Source of the DNA: Sphingomonas sp. 32-66-10
GTDB taxonomy: Bacteria > Pseudomonadota > Alphaproteobacteria > Sphingomonadales > Sphingomonadaceae
Direction: 5' to 3'
NCBI GenBank assembly: GCA_002280565.1
Contig: NCEF01000004.1
Span: forward strand, 90,258 to 154,257
DNA length: 64,000 bases
In this document: in pieces, positions 18,538 to 27,162 of the stretch
Layout: every line of letters starts with the position of its first letter
Position numbering within the stretch: position 1 is the first letter of the stretch
Notes under the pieces: generated by a model
What the model was told of the DNA's origin: nothing
Databases searched by the model: none
What the model saw: only the letters and a program-made list of their open reading frames with translations
Made by a program: the position numbers and the translations under genes

Positions 18538-20196
18538 TTACTTGGCTCCTGCGCGGGATTTGTCGCGGGCGGCGCGGAATTCGTCGCCCTCGACCCAGTT
18601 GGGCCAGGCGGCGGTCATCGCGAGCATGCGGCCGACGGCGTAATAGATCTGGAGGTCCTTTTCAGCGCCCGCCCAGTTCCAATTGGGGTCGAACTCGTCC
18701 TTCGGGCCGTGGTACTTGTTCTTCTCATAGTCGGCAGCGGCGGCACGCCCAGCGGCACGGCCACCCTCGACCAGATCGTCGCCAGCATCGAAATACAGCA
18801 TCGGCACGCCGTGCTTGGCGAGCATGAAATGGTCGGAGCGGTAGTAGAAGCCCTTTTCCGGGGTCGGTTCGGCATTGGCCATGCGGTTCTGCTTGGCGAG
18901 CGCAGCCTTGAGATAGGTGTCGAGTTCCGACTTGCCCATGCCGACCACGACGACGTTCTTGGCCGGCGGCGTCAGGTTCATCGCGTCGATGTTCACGCCG
19001 CCGACGGTCTTCGCCAGCGGATAGACCGGGTTGTCGCCATAATATTTGGAGCCGAGCAGGCCCGATTCCTCGGCAGTGACGGCAAGGAAGACGAGGCTGC
19101 GGTCGGGAGCGCCGGCGTCCTTGTTCGCCTTGGCAATCGCGATCAGCGCGGCGGTGCCGGTGGCGTTGTCGACCGCGCCGTTGCAGATATCGTCGCCATC
19201 GGGCGCCGCCTCACACCGGCCGAGATGGTCCCAGTGCGCGGTGTAGAGGACGTATTCGTCGGCGCGCTTGGCACCGGGGAGGATGCCGATGACATTCTTC
19301 GACGCATGCTTGCGGATCGCGTTGTCGAAGCTGACCGACGCCTTCACCGCGCCCAGCGGGACGGCCTTGAAGCCCTTGACCTTCGCGGCGGCGGACAGCT
19401 TGTCGAAATCCTGTCCGGCGCTGGCGAACAAAGCCTTGGCCTTGCCGAGCTGAATCCAGCCATTGGCGGCGGTCTGGTCGGAATGGCCGTTGGCGGCGTC
19501 GGCGACTTGCTGCTCACCGGTCCAGCTCGACTGGACAACGTTCCAGCCATAGGCGGCGGGCTGCGTATCGTGGACGATCAGCGCGGCGGCGGCACCCTGA
19601 CGCGCGGCCTCCTCATATTTGTAGGTCCAGCGGCCATAATAGGTCATCGCCTGGCCGTTGAATTCGCCCTGAAGCCCCGCAGTCTCCCAATCGGGATCGT
19701 TGACGAGGATGACGACGGTCTTCCCCTTCACGTCGACGCCGGCATAGTCGTTCCAGCCCTTTTCCGGGGCGTTGATGCCGTATCCGACGAACACGACCGG
19801 GCTGTCCTTGACCGCGATGTTCGGAGTCACGCGATAGGTGCCGGCGACGAATTCGGGGCCGTATTTGAGGGACATCGGCTGGCTGCCGCCGGTGAAGGTC
19901 AGCGGCGAGACATTCTGTGCGGTGATCGCGACCAGCGGCACGTCCTGGAACCAGCTGCCATTATTGCCGGGCTGAAGCCCCGCCTTTTGAAACTGGTCGA
20001 CGAGATAGGCGAGCGTCTTTTCCTCGCCCGGCGTGCCGGGGGCGCGGCCCTCGAACGCGTCGGAGGAGAGCGTCTGCGTCGCTTCCTTCATCAGGTCCAT
20101 CGGCATGGCAGGAAGCGCGACATCGGGCACCGCAGCGGTGTCGGAAGCGGTCGAACAGGCGGCAAGGCCCAGCAGGGCGAGCAGCGCAAGGCGCAT
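18538..20196 (-). CDS. M28-family zinc metallopeptidase lipoprotein
   Basis: A 552-residue exported peptidase. The N-terminus ends a hydrophobic run with LLGLAAC, a lipobox, so it should be anchored to a membrane facing the periplasm. A protease-associated insertion occupies roughly residues 130-270. The zinc-binding M28 motifs follow: TAHWDHLG, NGAVDNATG, the catalytic EESGLLGS and a late RSDHF. I chose ATG 20196, since the GGAGAG site is six bases upstream; the in-frame ATG at 20202 abuts that site. It starts just after the rpsD terminator and is tightly followed by aguA. Confidence 0.88.
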   Translation of the reverse strand: MRLALLALLGLAACSTASDTAAVPDVALPAMPMDLMKEATQTLSSDAFEGRAPGTPGEEKTLAYLVDQFQKAGLQPGNNGSWFQDVPLVAITAQNVSPLTFTGGSQPMSLKYGPEFVAGTYRVTPNIAVKDSPVVFVGYGINAPEKGWNDYAGVDVKGKTVVILVNDPDWETAGLQGEFNGQAMTYYGRWTYKYEEAARQGAAAALIVHDTQPAAYGWNVVQSSWTGEQQVADAANGHSDQTAANGWIQLGKAKALFASAGQDFDKLSAAAKVKGFKAVPLGAVKASVSFDNAIRKHASKNVIGILPGAKRADEYVLYTAHWDHLGRCEAAPDGDDICNGAVDNATGTAALIAIAKANKDAGAPDRSLVFLAVTAEESGLLGSKYYGDNPVYPLAKTVGGVNIDAMNLTPPAKNVVVVGMGKSELDTYLKAALAKQNRMANAEPTPEKGFYYRSDHFMLAKHGVPMLYFDAGDDLVEGGRAAGRAAAADYEKNKYHGPKDEFDPNWNWAGAEKDLQIYYAVGRMLAMTAAWPNWVEGDEFRAARDKSRAGAK

Positions 20197-20252
20197 GGGC
20201 ATCTCTCCAAAGATGTGATGCCGCGACTATTGGCAGCGGGTGGGGCAAATGA

Positions 20253-20280
20253 AAAGGGCGGCCCCGCAGGACCGCCCTTT
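20253..20280 (-). terminator. Terminator of rpsD
   Basis: AAAGGGCGG (20253-20261) pairs with CCGCCCTTT (20272-20280), with further GC pairing in the loop. On the minus strand the stem ends in a TTTT run. It lies 24 bases after the rpsD stop. Confidence 0.8.
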
Positions 20281-20304
20281 CGCATTTCGACCGAAAGCCG
20301 GACC

Positions 20305-20919
20305 TTAGCGCGAGTAGAATTCGACGACCAGGTTCGGTTCCATCTTCACCGGATAGGGCACTTCGTCGAGTGCCGGCACGCGGGTGAAGGTGATCTTCGA
20401 TGCGCCGTCGGGCGCGATGTAATCGGGGATGTCGCGCTCGGCCAGGCTCTGCGCTTCCATCACCAGCGCCATCTCGCGCGCCTTGCTGCCCAGCTCGACG
20501 GTTTCGCCGACCTTGATGCGGCGCGAACCGATGTTGCACTTCTCGCCATTGACCTTGACGTGGCCGTGGTTGACCAGCTGGCGCGCGGCGAAGATCGTCG
20601 GCGCGAACTTGGCGCGATAGACGATCATGTCGAGACGCTGCTCGAGCAGGCCGATCAGGTTCTGACCGGTATCGCCCTTCATCTTCGACGCGTCTTCATA
20701 GGCGCGCTTGAACTGCTTTTCGGTCACGTCGCCGTAGTAGCCCTTGAGCTTCTGCTTGGCGCGCAGCTGGATGCCGAAGTCCGACATCTTGCCCTTGCGG
20801 CGCTGACCGTGCTGACCGGGGCCATATTCACGCTTGTTGACGGGCGATTTGGGGCGACCCCAAATGTTTTCGCCCATCCGGCGATCGAGCTTATACTTGG
20901 CGCTGGAGCGCTTCGACAT
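20305..20919 (-). CDS. rpsD: 30S ribosomal protein S4
   Basis: Primary 16S rRNA-binding protein of the small subunit. The 204 residues show [22 protein letters not shown], a hallmark of the alphaproteobacterial protein, a GPGQHGQRR segment and the S4 RNA-binding domain around residues 95-155 ([24 protein letters not shown]). It stands alone, as is usual in this group, and is not with the alpha operon. Upstream, 170 bases without a gene carry a CTGTGCATGCGCACAG palindrome, and a clear terminator follows. Confidence 0.97.
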   Translation of the reverse strand: MSKRSSAKYKLDRRMGENIWGRPKSPVNKREYGPGQHGQRRKGKMSDFGIQLRAKQKLKGYYGDVTEKQFKRAYEDASKMKGDTGQNLIGLLEQRLDMIVYRAKFAPTIFAARQLVNHGHVKVNGEKCNIGSRRIKVGETVELGSKAREMALVMEAQSLAERDIPDYIAPDGASKITFTRVPALDEVPYPVKMEPNLVVEFYSR

Positions 20920-21089
20920 GGAAAATTCCTAACAATTGCAACGACGTTGACCCGGCCAGATGGCCTGATCGCGATTCCGGTATCGCCTGTGCATGCGCAC
21001 AGGGCCGCTGCTTCACCGGAGTGCAGGGCCGATTGCGAAGGCGCGCGCCTAGCCGGGCGGGCGCGCTGAGTCAAGGTGACGGCGCGCGT

Positions 21090-21359
21090 TCAGTCGCGCG
21101 CGCCCTCCTGGCCGCTGACGCGCTGGACATTGTCCATCGTCCGCGACGATGCCGCGCCGGCCTCGCGCTTTTCCCACTGATCGGCGGTCAGGCAGATGCG
21201 CGGTGCGAGACGCGACCCCACCACCGTATCGTCGCGGCGGCAGATCTTCTTCTCCTTGACCGGCTTGGCGGTCGGCGTCGCCGTTTCCTGCGCCACGGCG
21301 GGAGCGGCGATCAGCAGGGCCGCAGCGGGCAGCGCGGCGAAAGCAAGACGGAACTGCAT
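21090..21359 (-). CDS. Small periplasmic protein of unknown function
   Basis: 89 residues. A signal peptide of about 23 residues ends at APAVAQ. The mature part has two cysteines framing a GSRLAPRICLT core (ICRRDDTVVGSR...ICLTADQWEK), a pattern seen in many small secreted proteins of sphingomonads with no assigned role; the two Cys could form a disulfide. ATG 21359 lies after AGGATT; the frame is open further upstream but that would overlap trmJ. It lies between trmJ and rpsD. Confidence 0.65.
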   Translation of the reverse strand: MQFRLAFAALPAAALLIAAPAVAQETATPTAKPVKEKKICRRDDTVVGSRLAPRICLTADQWEKREAGAASSRTMDNVQRVSGQEGARD

Positions 21360-21427
21360 GATGAATCCTAACCAGTTGACGTCCGAGGATGCCGCGCCAA
21401 CCCATTCTGAACAAGTGCTATCTTCAC

Positions 21428-22144
21428 TCAGACGCGGTTGCGCTTCTTGCCCTCCAGCGCCGAGAGCACGCCGCGCAGCGTGCGCAATTCCTGGCTGGTC
21501 CAGCCCGGCTTCGTCAGCAGGTTGCGCAGCGTCAATTTGGTCGTCGGCACGCGATCGGGCGGGAAATAATAGCCGGTGTCCTCCAGCAGCGCATCGACAT
21601 GGCCGATCAGCCCCTCCAGCTCCGCCTGAGGCGCGGGGGGATCGAGATCGGTGCGCGGCGGCTGGGCCAGCCCCTGCTGCTTCGACCATTCATAGGCAAC
21701 CAGGATCACCGCCTGCGCCAGGTTGAGCGAACCGAATTCGGGATTGATCGGCACCGTCAGGATCGCGCGGGCGAGTGCGACATCCTCGGTCTCCAGCCCC
21801 GAACGCTCCGGTCCGAACAGGATGGCGCTGCGCCCGACCGCGCCATGAATTTCGGCCGCGGCCTCGACCGGAGTCACCACCGGCTTGGTCACGCCGCGCT
21901 TGCGCACCGTGGTGGCAAAGACGTGCGGGCAATCGGCGACGGCCTCGGCGACGCTCTCGAACACCTGCGCCTTCTCAAGCACGATGTCCGCGCCGCTCGC
22001 CGCTGGCCCCGCCGAGGGGTTGGGCCAGCCGTCGCGCGGGGTCACCAGCCGCATTTCGGTGAGCCCGAAATTGAGCATCGCGCGCGCGGCCTTGCCGATA
22101 TTTTCGCCCAATTGCGGGCGGACCAGAACGATGACCGGCTTCAC
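21428..22144 (-). CDS. trmJ: TrmJ-like tRNA 2'-O-methyltransferase
   Basis: A SPOUT-class (TrmH-type knotted) methyltransferase of 238 residues, expected to methylate the 2'-OH of nucleotide 32 in tRNAs. Motif 1 is [16 protein letters not shown], motif 2 [14 protein letters not shown], and motif 3 [16 protein letters not shown], which carries the SAM-binding knot. The C-terminal extension ([14 protein letters not shown]...[21 protein letters not shown]) is specific to TrmJ. Its GTG start overlaps the nrdR stop by four bases, so it is translationally coupled to nrdR. Confidence 0.88.
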   Translation of the reverse strand: MKPVIVLVRPQLGENIGKAARAMLNFGLTEMRLVTPRDGWPNPSAGPAASGADIVLEKAQVFESVAEAVADCPHVFATTVRKRGVTKPVVTPVEAAAEIHGAVGRSAILFGPERSGLETEDVALARAILTVPINPEFGSLNLAQAVILVAYEWSKQQGLAQPPRTDLDPPAPQAELEGLIGHVDALLEDTGYYFPPDRVPTTKLTLRNLLTKPGWTSQELRTLRGVLSALEGKKRNRV

Positions 22145-22602
22145 TGCTTGCCGACCTCGCTCACATTGCTGGCGAATTCCTCGAAATCGCGTGCTTCGCG
22201 GAAGTCACGATAGACGCTGGCGAAGCGGATATAGGCGACGGAGTCGAGGTGCTTGAGCCCCTCCATCACCATCTCGCCGATCTGCTTGGTCGGCACTTCG
22301 GTTTCGCCCAAAGTTTCGAGCTGACGCTGGATGCCCGAAACGAGCTTTTCGACCTGGGTTGCGTCGATCGGGCGCTTGCGGCAGGCAAGGCTGACCGAGC
22401 GGATCAGCTTGTCGCGGTCGAACGGCTCGCGCTTGTCCTCCGACTTGAGGACGAACAGCTCGCGCAGCTGGATTCGCTCGAAGGTTGTGAAGCGCGCGGC
22501 ACACGCCTCGCACTGGCGACGGCGACGGATCGCCGCCCCATCTTCTGTGGGGCGGCTATCTTTAACCTGCGAAGCTTCGTGGCCGCAAAAGGGGCAGCGC
22601 AT
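22141..22602 (-). CDS. nrdR: Transcriptional repressor NrdR
   Basis: Represses ribonucleotide reductase genes by binding NrdR boxes in response to ATP/dATP. In 153 residues it has the zinc ribbon MRCPFCG..........[12 protein letters not shown] with four cysteines at the N-terminus and the ATP-cone domain from about residue 49 ([16 protein letters not shown]). Lies between glyA and trmJ in the gene order common to this class. A complex palindromic repeat separates it from glyA, so co-transcription with glyA would have to pass through that structure. Confidence 0.95.
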   Translation of the reverse strand: MRCPFCGHEASQVKDSRPTEDGAAIRRRRQCEACAARFTTFERIQLRELFVLKSEDKREPFDRDKLIRSVSLACRKRPIDATQVEKLVSGIQRQLETLGETEVPTKQIGEMVMEGLKHLDSVAYIRFASVYRDFREARDFEEFASNVSEVGKQ

Positions 22603-22625
22603 TATTCGGCGCCCTCACGGGCGCG

Positions 22626-22746
22626 CGGCACCAGCCCGCTCCCCCACCCGGCCACCCATAGAATACCCTTCCGGTGGGTGGCCGGGTGCGGGTAGCCCTG
22701 CAAAGTATTACTTTGCAGGGGCCCGTGGGGGAGCGGGCTGGTGCCG
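22626..22746. repeat. Composite palindrome (three-way junction) after glyA
   Basis: Outer arms 22626-22647 and 22725-22746 are perfect 22-base reverse complements. Inside them lie two further hairpins: CACCCGGCCACCC (22645-22657) with GGGTGGCCGGGTG (22676-22688), and CCCTGCAAAG (22696-22705) with CTTTGCAGGG (22711-22720, loop TATTA). As single strands they could fold into a three-way junction. The element fills nearly the whole gap between the glyA stop and the nrdR start. Relatives lie at 24692 and 46134. Confidence 0.85.
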
Positions 22747-22753
22747 TTCAACT

Positions 22754-24067
22754 TTACGCCTCCGGGTAGATCGGGAAGCGTTCGCACAGCGCGCGGACGC
22801 GCAGCTTGACCGCAGCCTCAACCTCGGGGTCGCCAGCTTCGCCCTTGGTGCGCAGCCCGTCGAGCACATCGGCGATCATGTTGCCGATCTCGCGGAACTC
22901 GGCGACGCCGAAACCGCGCGTCGTGCCGGCGGGCGAGCCGACGCGGATGCCGCTGGTCTTGGTCGGGGGGAGCGGATCGTTGGGGATGCCGTTCTTGTTG
23001 CAGGTGATGCCCGCGCGCTCCAGCGCCTCGTCCGCATCCTTGCCGGTGACGCCGAGCGGGGTCAGGTCGATCAGCGCGAGGTGGGTGTCGGTGCCGCCCG
23101 AGACGACCGCCGCGCCGCGTTCCTTGAGCGTCGCCGCCAGCACCTTGGCATTCTCGACCACTGCCGAGATATAGCCCTTGTAATCGGGCTGCAGCGCTTC
23201 GCCGAACGCCACCGCCTTGGCCGCGATCACGTGCATTAGCGGGCCGCCCTGCATGCCGGGGAACACCGCCGAGTTGAACTTCTTGGCCAGCGCCTCGTCA
23301 TTGGTGAGGATCATGCCGCCGCGCGGGCCGCGCAGCGTCTTGTGCGTGGTGGTCGTCGCGACATGGGCGTGCGGGAAGGGCGAGGGATGCTGGCCGGCGG
23401 CGACGATGCCGCTGAAATGCGCCATGTCGACCATGAACAGCGCGTCGACCTTGTCCGCAATCGCGCGGAAGCGGGCGAAATCGATGATGCGCGGATAGGC
23501 CGAGCCGCCCGCGATGATCAGGCGCGGCTTGTGCTCCAGCGCCAGCGCCTCGACGGCGTCATAGTCGATCAGGTGCGTGACCGGATCGACGCCATATTGG
23601 ATCGCGTTGAACCACTTGCCGCTCATCGCCGCCTTGGCGCCGTGCGTGAGGTGGCCGCCGGCATCGAGGCTCATGCCGAGGATCGTGTCGCCCGGCTTGA
23701 CCAGCGCCAGCATCACCGCGCCATTGGCCTGCGCGCCCGAATGCGGCTGAACATTGGCGAAGCCGCAGCCGAACAGCTGCTTGGCGCGCTCGATCGCCAG
23801 CGTCTCAACCGTGTCGGACGGGTGGCAGCCCTGATAGTAGCGCTTGCCAGGATAACCCTCGGCATATTTGTTGGTGAACACGCTGCCCTGCGCTTCGAGC
23901 ACCGCCTTCGACACGATATTTTCCGAAGCGATCAGTTCGATCTGATATTGCTCGCGCTCCAGCTCTTCGGCGACGCCGGCGAACACCGCCGGGTCGGCAT
24001 CGGCAAGATTGCGGGTGAAAAAGCCGTTGGGCTGAACCTGGGCGAGCGTCTGGGGGTTGGTGCTCAT
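22754..24067 (-). CDS. glyA: Serine hydroxymethyltransferase
   Basis: Interconverts serine and glycine with transfer of a one-carbon unit to tetrahydrofolate; PLP-dependent and cytoplasmic. The 437 residues include LIASENIVS near residue 40, the tetrahydrofolate/PLP segment HSGAQAN, DMAHFSG, and the PLP lysine in [15 protein letters not shown]. The length fits the family. The ATG is preceded by AAAGGATCC. The nrdR and trmJ genes follow on the same strand, and rpiB lies upstream beyond an oppositely oriented DUF3429 gene. Confidence 0.96.
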   Translation of the reverse strand: MSTNPQTLAQVQPNGFFTRNLADADPAVFAGVAEELEREQYQIELIASENIVSKAVLEAQGSVFTNKYAEGYPGKRYYQGCHPSDTVETLAIERAKQLFGCGFANVQPHSGAQANGAVMLALVKPGDTILGMSLDAGGHLTHGAKAAMSGKWFNAIQYGVDPVTHLIDYDAVEALALEHKPRLIIAGGSAYPRIIDFARFRAIADKVDALFMVDMAHFSGIVAAGQHPSPFPHAHVATTTTHKTLRGPRGGMILTNDEALAKKFNSAVFPGMQGGPLMHVIAAKAVAFGEALQPDYKGYISAVVENAKVLAATLKERGAAVVSGGTDTHLALIDLTPLGVTGKDADEALERAGITCNKNGIPNDPLPPTKTSGIRVGSPAGTTRGFGVAEFREIGNMIADVLDGLRTKGEAGDPEVEAAVKLRVRALCERFPIYPEA

Positions 24068-24201
24068 CGCGCGGATCCTTTATCAAGTGGCCGCCGACGG
24101 GCAGGTGCGGGCGACCTGTCGCGCACGCCCTTATGCGCTTGGCCGCGATTAGACCAGATGCGATTCTTGCATGCCGCCCCAAGAAGCTGTTGAAAGCGGT
24201 C

Positions 24202-24672
24202 ATGCCCGATCCCGACTCCCCCGCCCGACCGCCCGCCGCCCGCCTGCTGGGCCTCGCGGGGTTGCTTCCGCAGCTTGCCGCGTTGGGGGCCGTGCTGGTC
24301 GGGCCGGAGGCGTGGTTCTTTCCCGCGCTGGCGAGCGGCTATCTCTATGCGGTGCTGATCTTCAGCTTTCTCGGTGGGACCTGGTGGGGGCTGGCGGCAC
24401 GGAGCGCGCGGCCGCCGGTCTGGAGCTATGTGCTCGCAGTGCTGCCCTCGCTGATCGCGCTGGCGAGCGCGGTGCCGTGGATGACCGGCGATCCCTGGCC
24501 ACAGCCGTCGCTGATGCTGATCGGCACGCTGATCCTGCTATCGCCACTGGTCGACCGCGCGCTGACGCGGGCGGGAATGGCGCCGGGATGGTGGCTTGGC
24601 CTGCGGGTGCAGCTTTCGGTGGGGTTGGGCCTGACGACGCTGGTGCTGGGGGTCGTGCCAGCGCCATATTGA
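24202..24672 (+). CDS. DUF3429 membrane protein
   Basis: 156 residues with about five membrane helices. The segment YAVLIFSFLGGTWWGLA (about residues 50-66) is the signature of the DUF3429 family of inner-membrane proteins, whose function is unknown. ATG 24202 was chosen because it places the first helix normally; the frame is open from 24133. It sits in reverse orientation between rpiB and glyA, genes often adjacent in this class, and ends 20 bases before a 34-base palindrome shared with the rpiB 3' side. Confidence 0.8.
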   Translation: MPDPDSPARPPAARLLGLAGLLPQLAALGAVLVGPEAWFFPALASGYLYAVLIFSFLGGTWWGLAARSARPPVWSYVLAVLPSLIALASAVPWMTGDPWPQPSLMLIGTLILLSPLVDRALTRAGMAPGWWLGLRVQLSVGLGLTTLVLGVVPAPY

Positions 24673-24691
24673 TGGTTCAGCTGCGCTGAAC

Positions 24692-24775
24692 GCGGCACCG
24701 GCCCGCTCCCCCACCCGGCCACCCATAACATACACTGCCGCTGGGTGGCCGGGTGGGGGAGCGGGCCGGTGCCGC
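24692..24775. repeat. Perfect 34-base inverted repeat
   Basis: Positions 24692-24725 and 24742-24775 are perfect 34-base reverse complements around a 16-base centre. The arms contain GGCACCGGCCCGC, CTCCCCCAC and CCCGGCCACCCA in that order. It lies between the converging DUF3429 and rpiB genes, where it could end both transcripts, though neither side has a T run. Same family as 22626 and 46134. Confidence 0.88.
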
Positions 24776-24783
24776 CACTTCCA

Positions 24784-25221
24784 CTAAAGTGCTGGCGCGG
24801 TCAGCTTGTCGACGCGGCGCTGGTGGCGGTCGCCGCCGAAATCCGTGGCGAGAAAGGCGGTGACGCACGCCTTCGCCATTTCGATCCCGATCAGCCGCGC
24901 GCCCATCGCGATGACATTGGCGTCATTATGTTCGCGCGCGAGGGTGGCGGAGAGCGGTTCGGAGACCAGGGCGCAGCGCGCGGCGGGGTTACGGTTGACC
25001 GCAATCGAGATGCCGATGCCACTGCCGCACAGCGCGATGCCGCGCTCGGCGCTGCCATCAGCAATCGCGGCGGCGAGCTTATAGCCATAGTCGGGATAGT
25101 CCACGCTGGCGCTGCTGTCCGGGCCGAGATCGGCGACGTCGTGACCGGCATCGCGCAGCCACTCGGCCAGTGCCGCCTTGAGGTCGATCGCGGCGTGATC
25201 GGAGGCGATGGCGATGCGCAT
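24784..25221 (-). CDS. rpiB: Ribose-5-phosphate isomerase B
   Basis: Interconverts ribose 5-phosphate and ribulose 5-phosphate in the pentose phosphate pathway. The 145-residue LacA/RpiB-type protein starts IAIASDHAA and has DYPDYGYK, the active-site Cys in CGSGIGISI (about residue 65), and EHNDANVI. The length is normal. It is transcribed toward the large palindrome and the DUF3429 gene. Its promoter side faces the divergent lipoprotein gene 88 bases away. Confidence 0.94.
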   Translation of the reverse strand: MRIAIASDHAAIDLKAALAEWLRDAGHDVADLGPDSSASVDYPDYGYKLAAAIADGSAERGIALCGSGIGISIAVNRNPAARCALVSEPLSATLAREHNDANVIAMGARLIGIEMAKACVTAFLATDFGGDRHQRRVDKLTAPAL

Positions 25222-25309
25222 GGGGAGTGGTTCCGGCGTTGAGATGAATCGAAGTCGCTCTCTATTGCAGCCGCCGCCGAATGGCTACACCATTGGGAGA
25301 GCATGATTT

Positions 25310-25783
25310 GTGTGGAGTATCCGCGTGCGCGTGATGATGGTGGTGGGTGCGGCGGCAGTGCTGGCCGGATGCGGCGCGAAACTGGACAATGCGCAGGAAG
25401 CAGCTCTGGTCCAGAACGCCATCGCCAATGCCGAGGCGGCCGCCGAAAATGTGACGCGTGAGGCGCGCCGCGAGGTGCTGGCCGAACGCGCACCCGAGCG
25501 CGACGCATGGGTCGGCAAGTGGATCGGCGTGGAAGGGCTGGTGCTGGAGATCGCCAAGGGTGCCGAACCCGGCCGCTATCGCATCACCAACATGTGGAAC
25601 CTCGATCAGGCCGAACCTGGTACGTATGACGGGCGGGCGAGCGCGCGCGGCATCGTGTTCCGGCGCGGCGATGCGCGGATCGAGCTGGTCGCGGGTGACG
25701 GCGATGCCACTGGGATGAAGTGGCTGGCGGGCAAGAAGGATTGCCTGATCGTCGCCCCGGGCGAGGGCTATTGCCGCGACTGA
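25310..25783 (+). CDS. Small lipoprotein of unknown function
   Basis: 157 residues. The N-terminus ends VVGAAAVLAGC, a lipobox, so it should be lipid-anchored. An Ala/Glu-rich helix (residues 25-60) follows, then a beta-rich C-terminal domain (VGKWIGVEGLVLEIAKG...) resembling small lipocalin-like or stress lipoproteins. Two Cys near the end (KDCLIV, GYCRD) could pair. GTG 25310 has GGGAGAG eight bases upstream; ATGs nine and ten codons in are alternatives. No operon partners. Confidence 0.7.
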   Translation: MWSIRVRVMMVVGAAAVLAGCGAKLDNAQEAALVQNAIANAEAAAENVTREARREVLAERAPERDAWVGKWIGVEGLVLEIAKGAEPGRYRITNMWNLDQAEPGTYDGRASARGIVFRRGDARIELVAGDGDATGMKWLAGKKDCLIVAPGEGYCRD

Positions 25784-25790
25784 CAGCCTG

Positions 25791-25812
25791 ATCCTCCCCG
25801 CCAGGGGAGGAT
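25791..25812. repeat. CCTCCCC hairpin
   Basis: ATCCTCCCC and GGGGAGGAT form a perfect nine-base stem around GCCA, seven bases after the lipoprotein stop. It matches the core of the arms of the element at 16293. It may end the lipoprotein mRNA. Confidence 0.6.
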
Positions 25813-25833
25813 ATTGGAGGCCGCGACTAATTC

Positions 25834-25851
25834 ATGACGCTTGCGTGACGC
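25834..25851 (-). promoter_or_regulatory. Pho-box-like direct repeat before btaA
   Basis: ATGACGC (25834-25840) and GTGACGC (25845-25851) are seven-base direct repeats separated by four bases, giving the 11-base period of PhoB sites. Read on the minus strand they are GCGTCAC-N4-GCGTCAT, each matching the CTGTCAT consensus at five of seven positions, including GTCA. The site ends 75 bases before btaA. Betaine-lipid genes are PhoB-controlled in Sinorhizobium and Rhodobacter. Confidence 0.5.
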
Positions 25852-25926
25852 CTGACGTCACGCAGCTGACACGCAACCGCCATAAGCGCGCCGCAAGGGA
25901 AGCCGATTTCCCGGGGAGCCGATCAT

Positions 25927-27162
25927 ATGGGTTCGAATGCCAGCCAGCCGCGTAACGGGGCTGTCCGCAATGCCGTCCACCGCCACGAGCATCTGAGCAA
26001 GGAAGGGCTGCTGGAGCGCGCCTTTACCTTCGCGTTCCGGGGGCTGGTCTATGCGCAGATCTGGGAAGACCCGGAAGTCGATATGGAGGCGCTGGCGATC
26101 ACTCCCGATTGCCATATCGTCACGATCGCGAGCGGCGGGTGCAACGTCCTGTCCTACCTGACCGCGAACCCGGCGAAGATCACCGCGGTCGACCTCAACA
26201 CCGCGCATATCGCGCTGAACAAATTGAAGCGGACCGCCGCGCAGCATCTGCCCGATCATGCGGCGTTCCACCGGTTTTTCGCGCAGGCGAACCGTCCCGA
26301 GAACGTCGCGGCGTATAAAGAGTGGCTGCGTCCGCATCTGGATGACGCGACGCGGCGTTACTGGGAGGGCCGCGATCTGGCCGGGCGGCGGCGGATCAAG
26401 GGCTTTGCCGGGGGCTTCTACAAGCGCGGCCTGCTCGGCGGGTTCATCGGCGCGGCGCATCTGCTCGCCAAGCTCTATCGCATCGACCCGCGCGAGCTGC
26501 TCGCCGCGAGGAGCGTGGAGGAGCAGCGCGAAATCTTTGAAACGCGGCTGGCGCCGGTATTCGACAAGAAATTCGTGCGCTGGCTGATCGACCAGCCGGC
26601 GTCGCTATTCGGCCTGGGCATCCCGCCTGCGCAATATGAGGCCTTGGCGGGCGATGATCCGCGTGGGATCGGCGCGGTGCTGCGCGGGCGGCTCGAAAAG
26701 CTGGCGTGCGATTTCGACCTGTCGGACAATTATTTCGCGTGGCAGGCATTCGGGCGGGGCTATGGCGAGGGTGCCGACGCGCCGCTGCCGCCCTATCTGC
26801 GCGCGGCGAATTACGACATGGTCCGCGACCGCGCCGAACGGGTCGAGGTGCGGCACCAGAATTTCGTCGAGTATCTGGACTCGATGCCCGACGCGTCGCT
26901 CGACCGCTATATCCTGCTCGACGCGCAGGACTGGATGACCGATGCGCAGCTGACGCGACTGTGGACCGCGATCACGCGCACCGCAAAGCCGGGTGCGCGG
27001 GTGCTGTTCCGCACCGCCGCCGCGCCGACGCTGTTGCCCGGGCGCGTGCCCGACGCGATCCTCGACCGCTGGGACTATGCCGAAACCGAGTCGCTGGACT
27101 TTACCGCGCGCGACCGTTCCGCCATTTATGGCGGCGTGCACCTCTACCGCCTTAAGCCGTGA
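25927..27162 (+). CDS. btaA: BtaA: SAM:diacylglycerol 3-amino-3-carboxypropyltransferase
   Basis: First enzyme of betaine lipid synthesis: moves the aminocarboxypropyl group of SAM onto diacylglycerol, giving diacylglyceryl-homoserine. The 411-residue DUF3419-family protein has the family N-terminus GLVYAQIWEDPEVDMEAL, a SAM site at TIASGGCNVLSYL with VDLN downstream, and a C-terminal Rossmann part with YILLDAQDWM. The ATG follows a GGGGAG site. The next gene overlaps by four bases and is the expected partner BtaB. A Pho-box-like repeat lies upstream, so induction by phosphate starvation is likely. Confidence 0.9.
   Translation: MGSNASQPRNGAVRNAVHRHEHLSKEGLLERAFTFAFRGLVYAQIWEDPEVDMEALAITPDCHIVTIASGGCNVLSYLTANPAKITAVDLNTAHIALNKLKRTAAQHLPDHAAFHRFFAQANRPENVAAYKEWLRPHLDDATRRYWEGRDLAGRRRIKGFAGGFYKRGLLGGFIGAAHLLAKLYRIDPRELLAARSVEEQREIFETRLAPVFDKKFVRWLIDQPASLFGLGIPPAQYEALAGDDPRGIGAVLRGRLEKLACDFDLSDNYFAWQAFGRGYGEGADAPLPPYLRAANYDMVRDRAERVEVRHQNFVEYLDSMPDASLDRYILLDAQDWMTDAQLTRLWTAITRTAKPGARVLFRTAAAPTLLPGRVPDAILDRWDYAETESLDFTARDRSAIYGGVHLYRLKP

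Noticed and set aside
18493-21069. 858-codon open frame antisense to aguA, the M28 gene and rpsD
   Set aside because: Spans three certain genes on the opposite strand and shows only shadow composition.
22626-22746. Palindromic repeats as a CRISPR array
   Set aside because: Units are long inverted repeats without regularly spaced direct repeats, and no cas genes are present.
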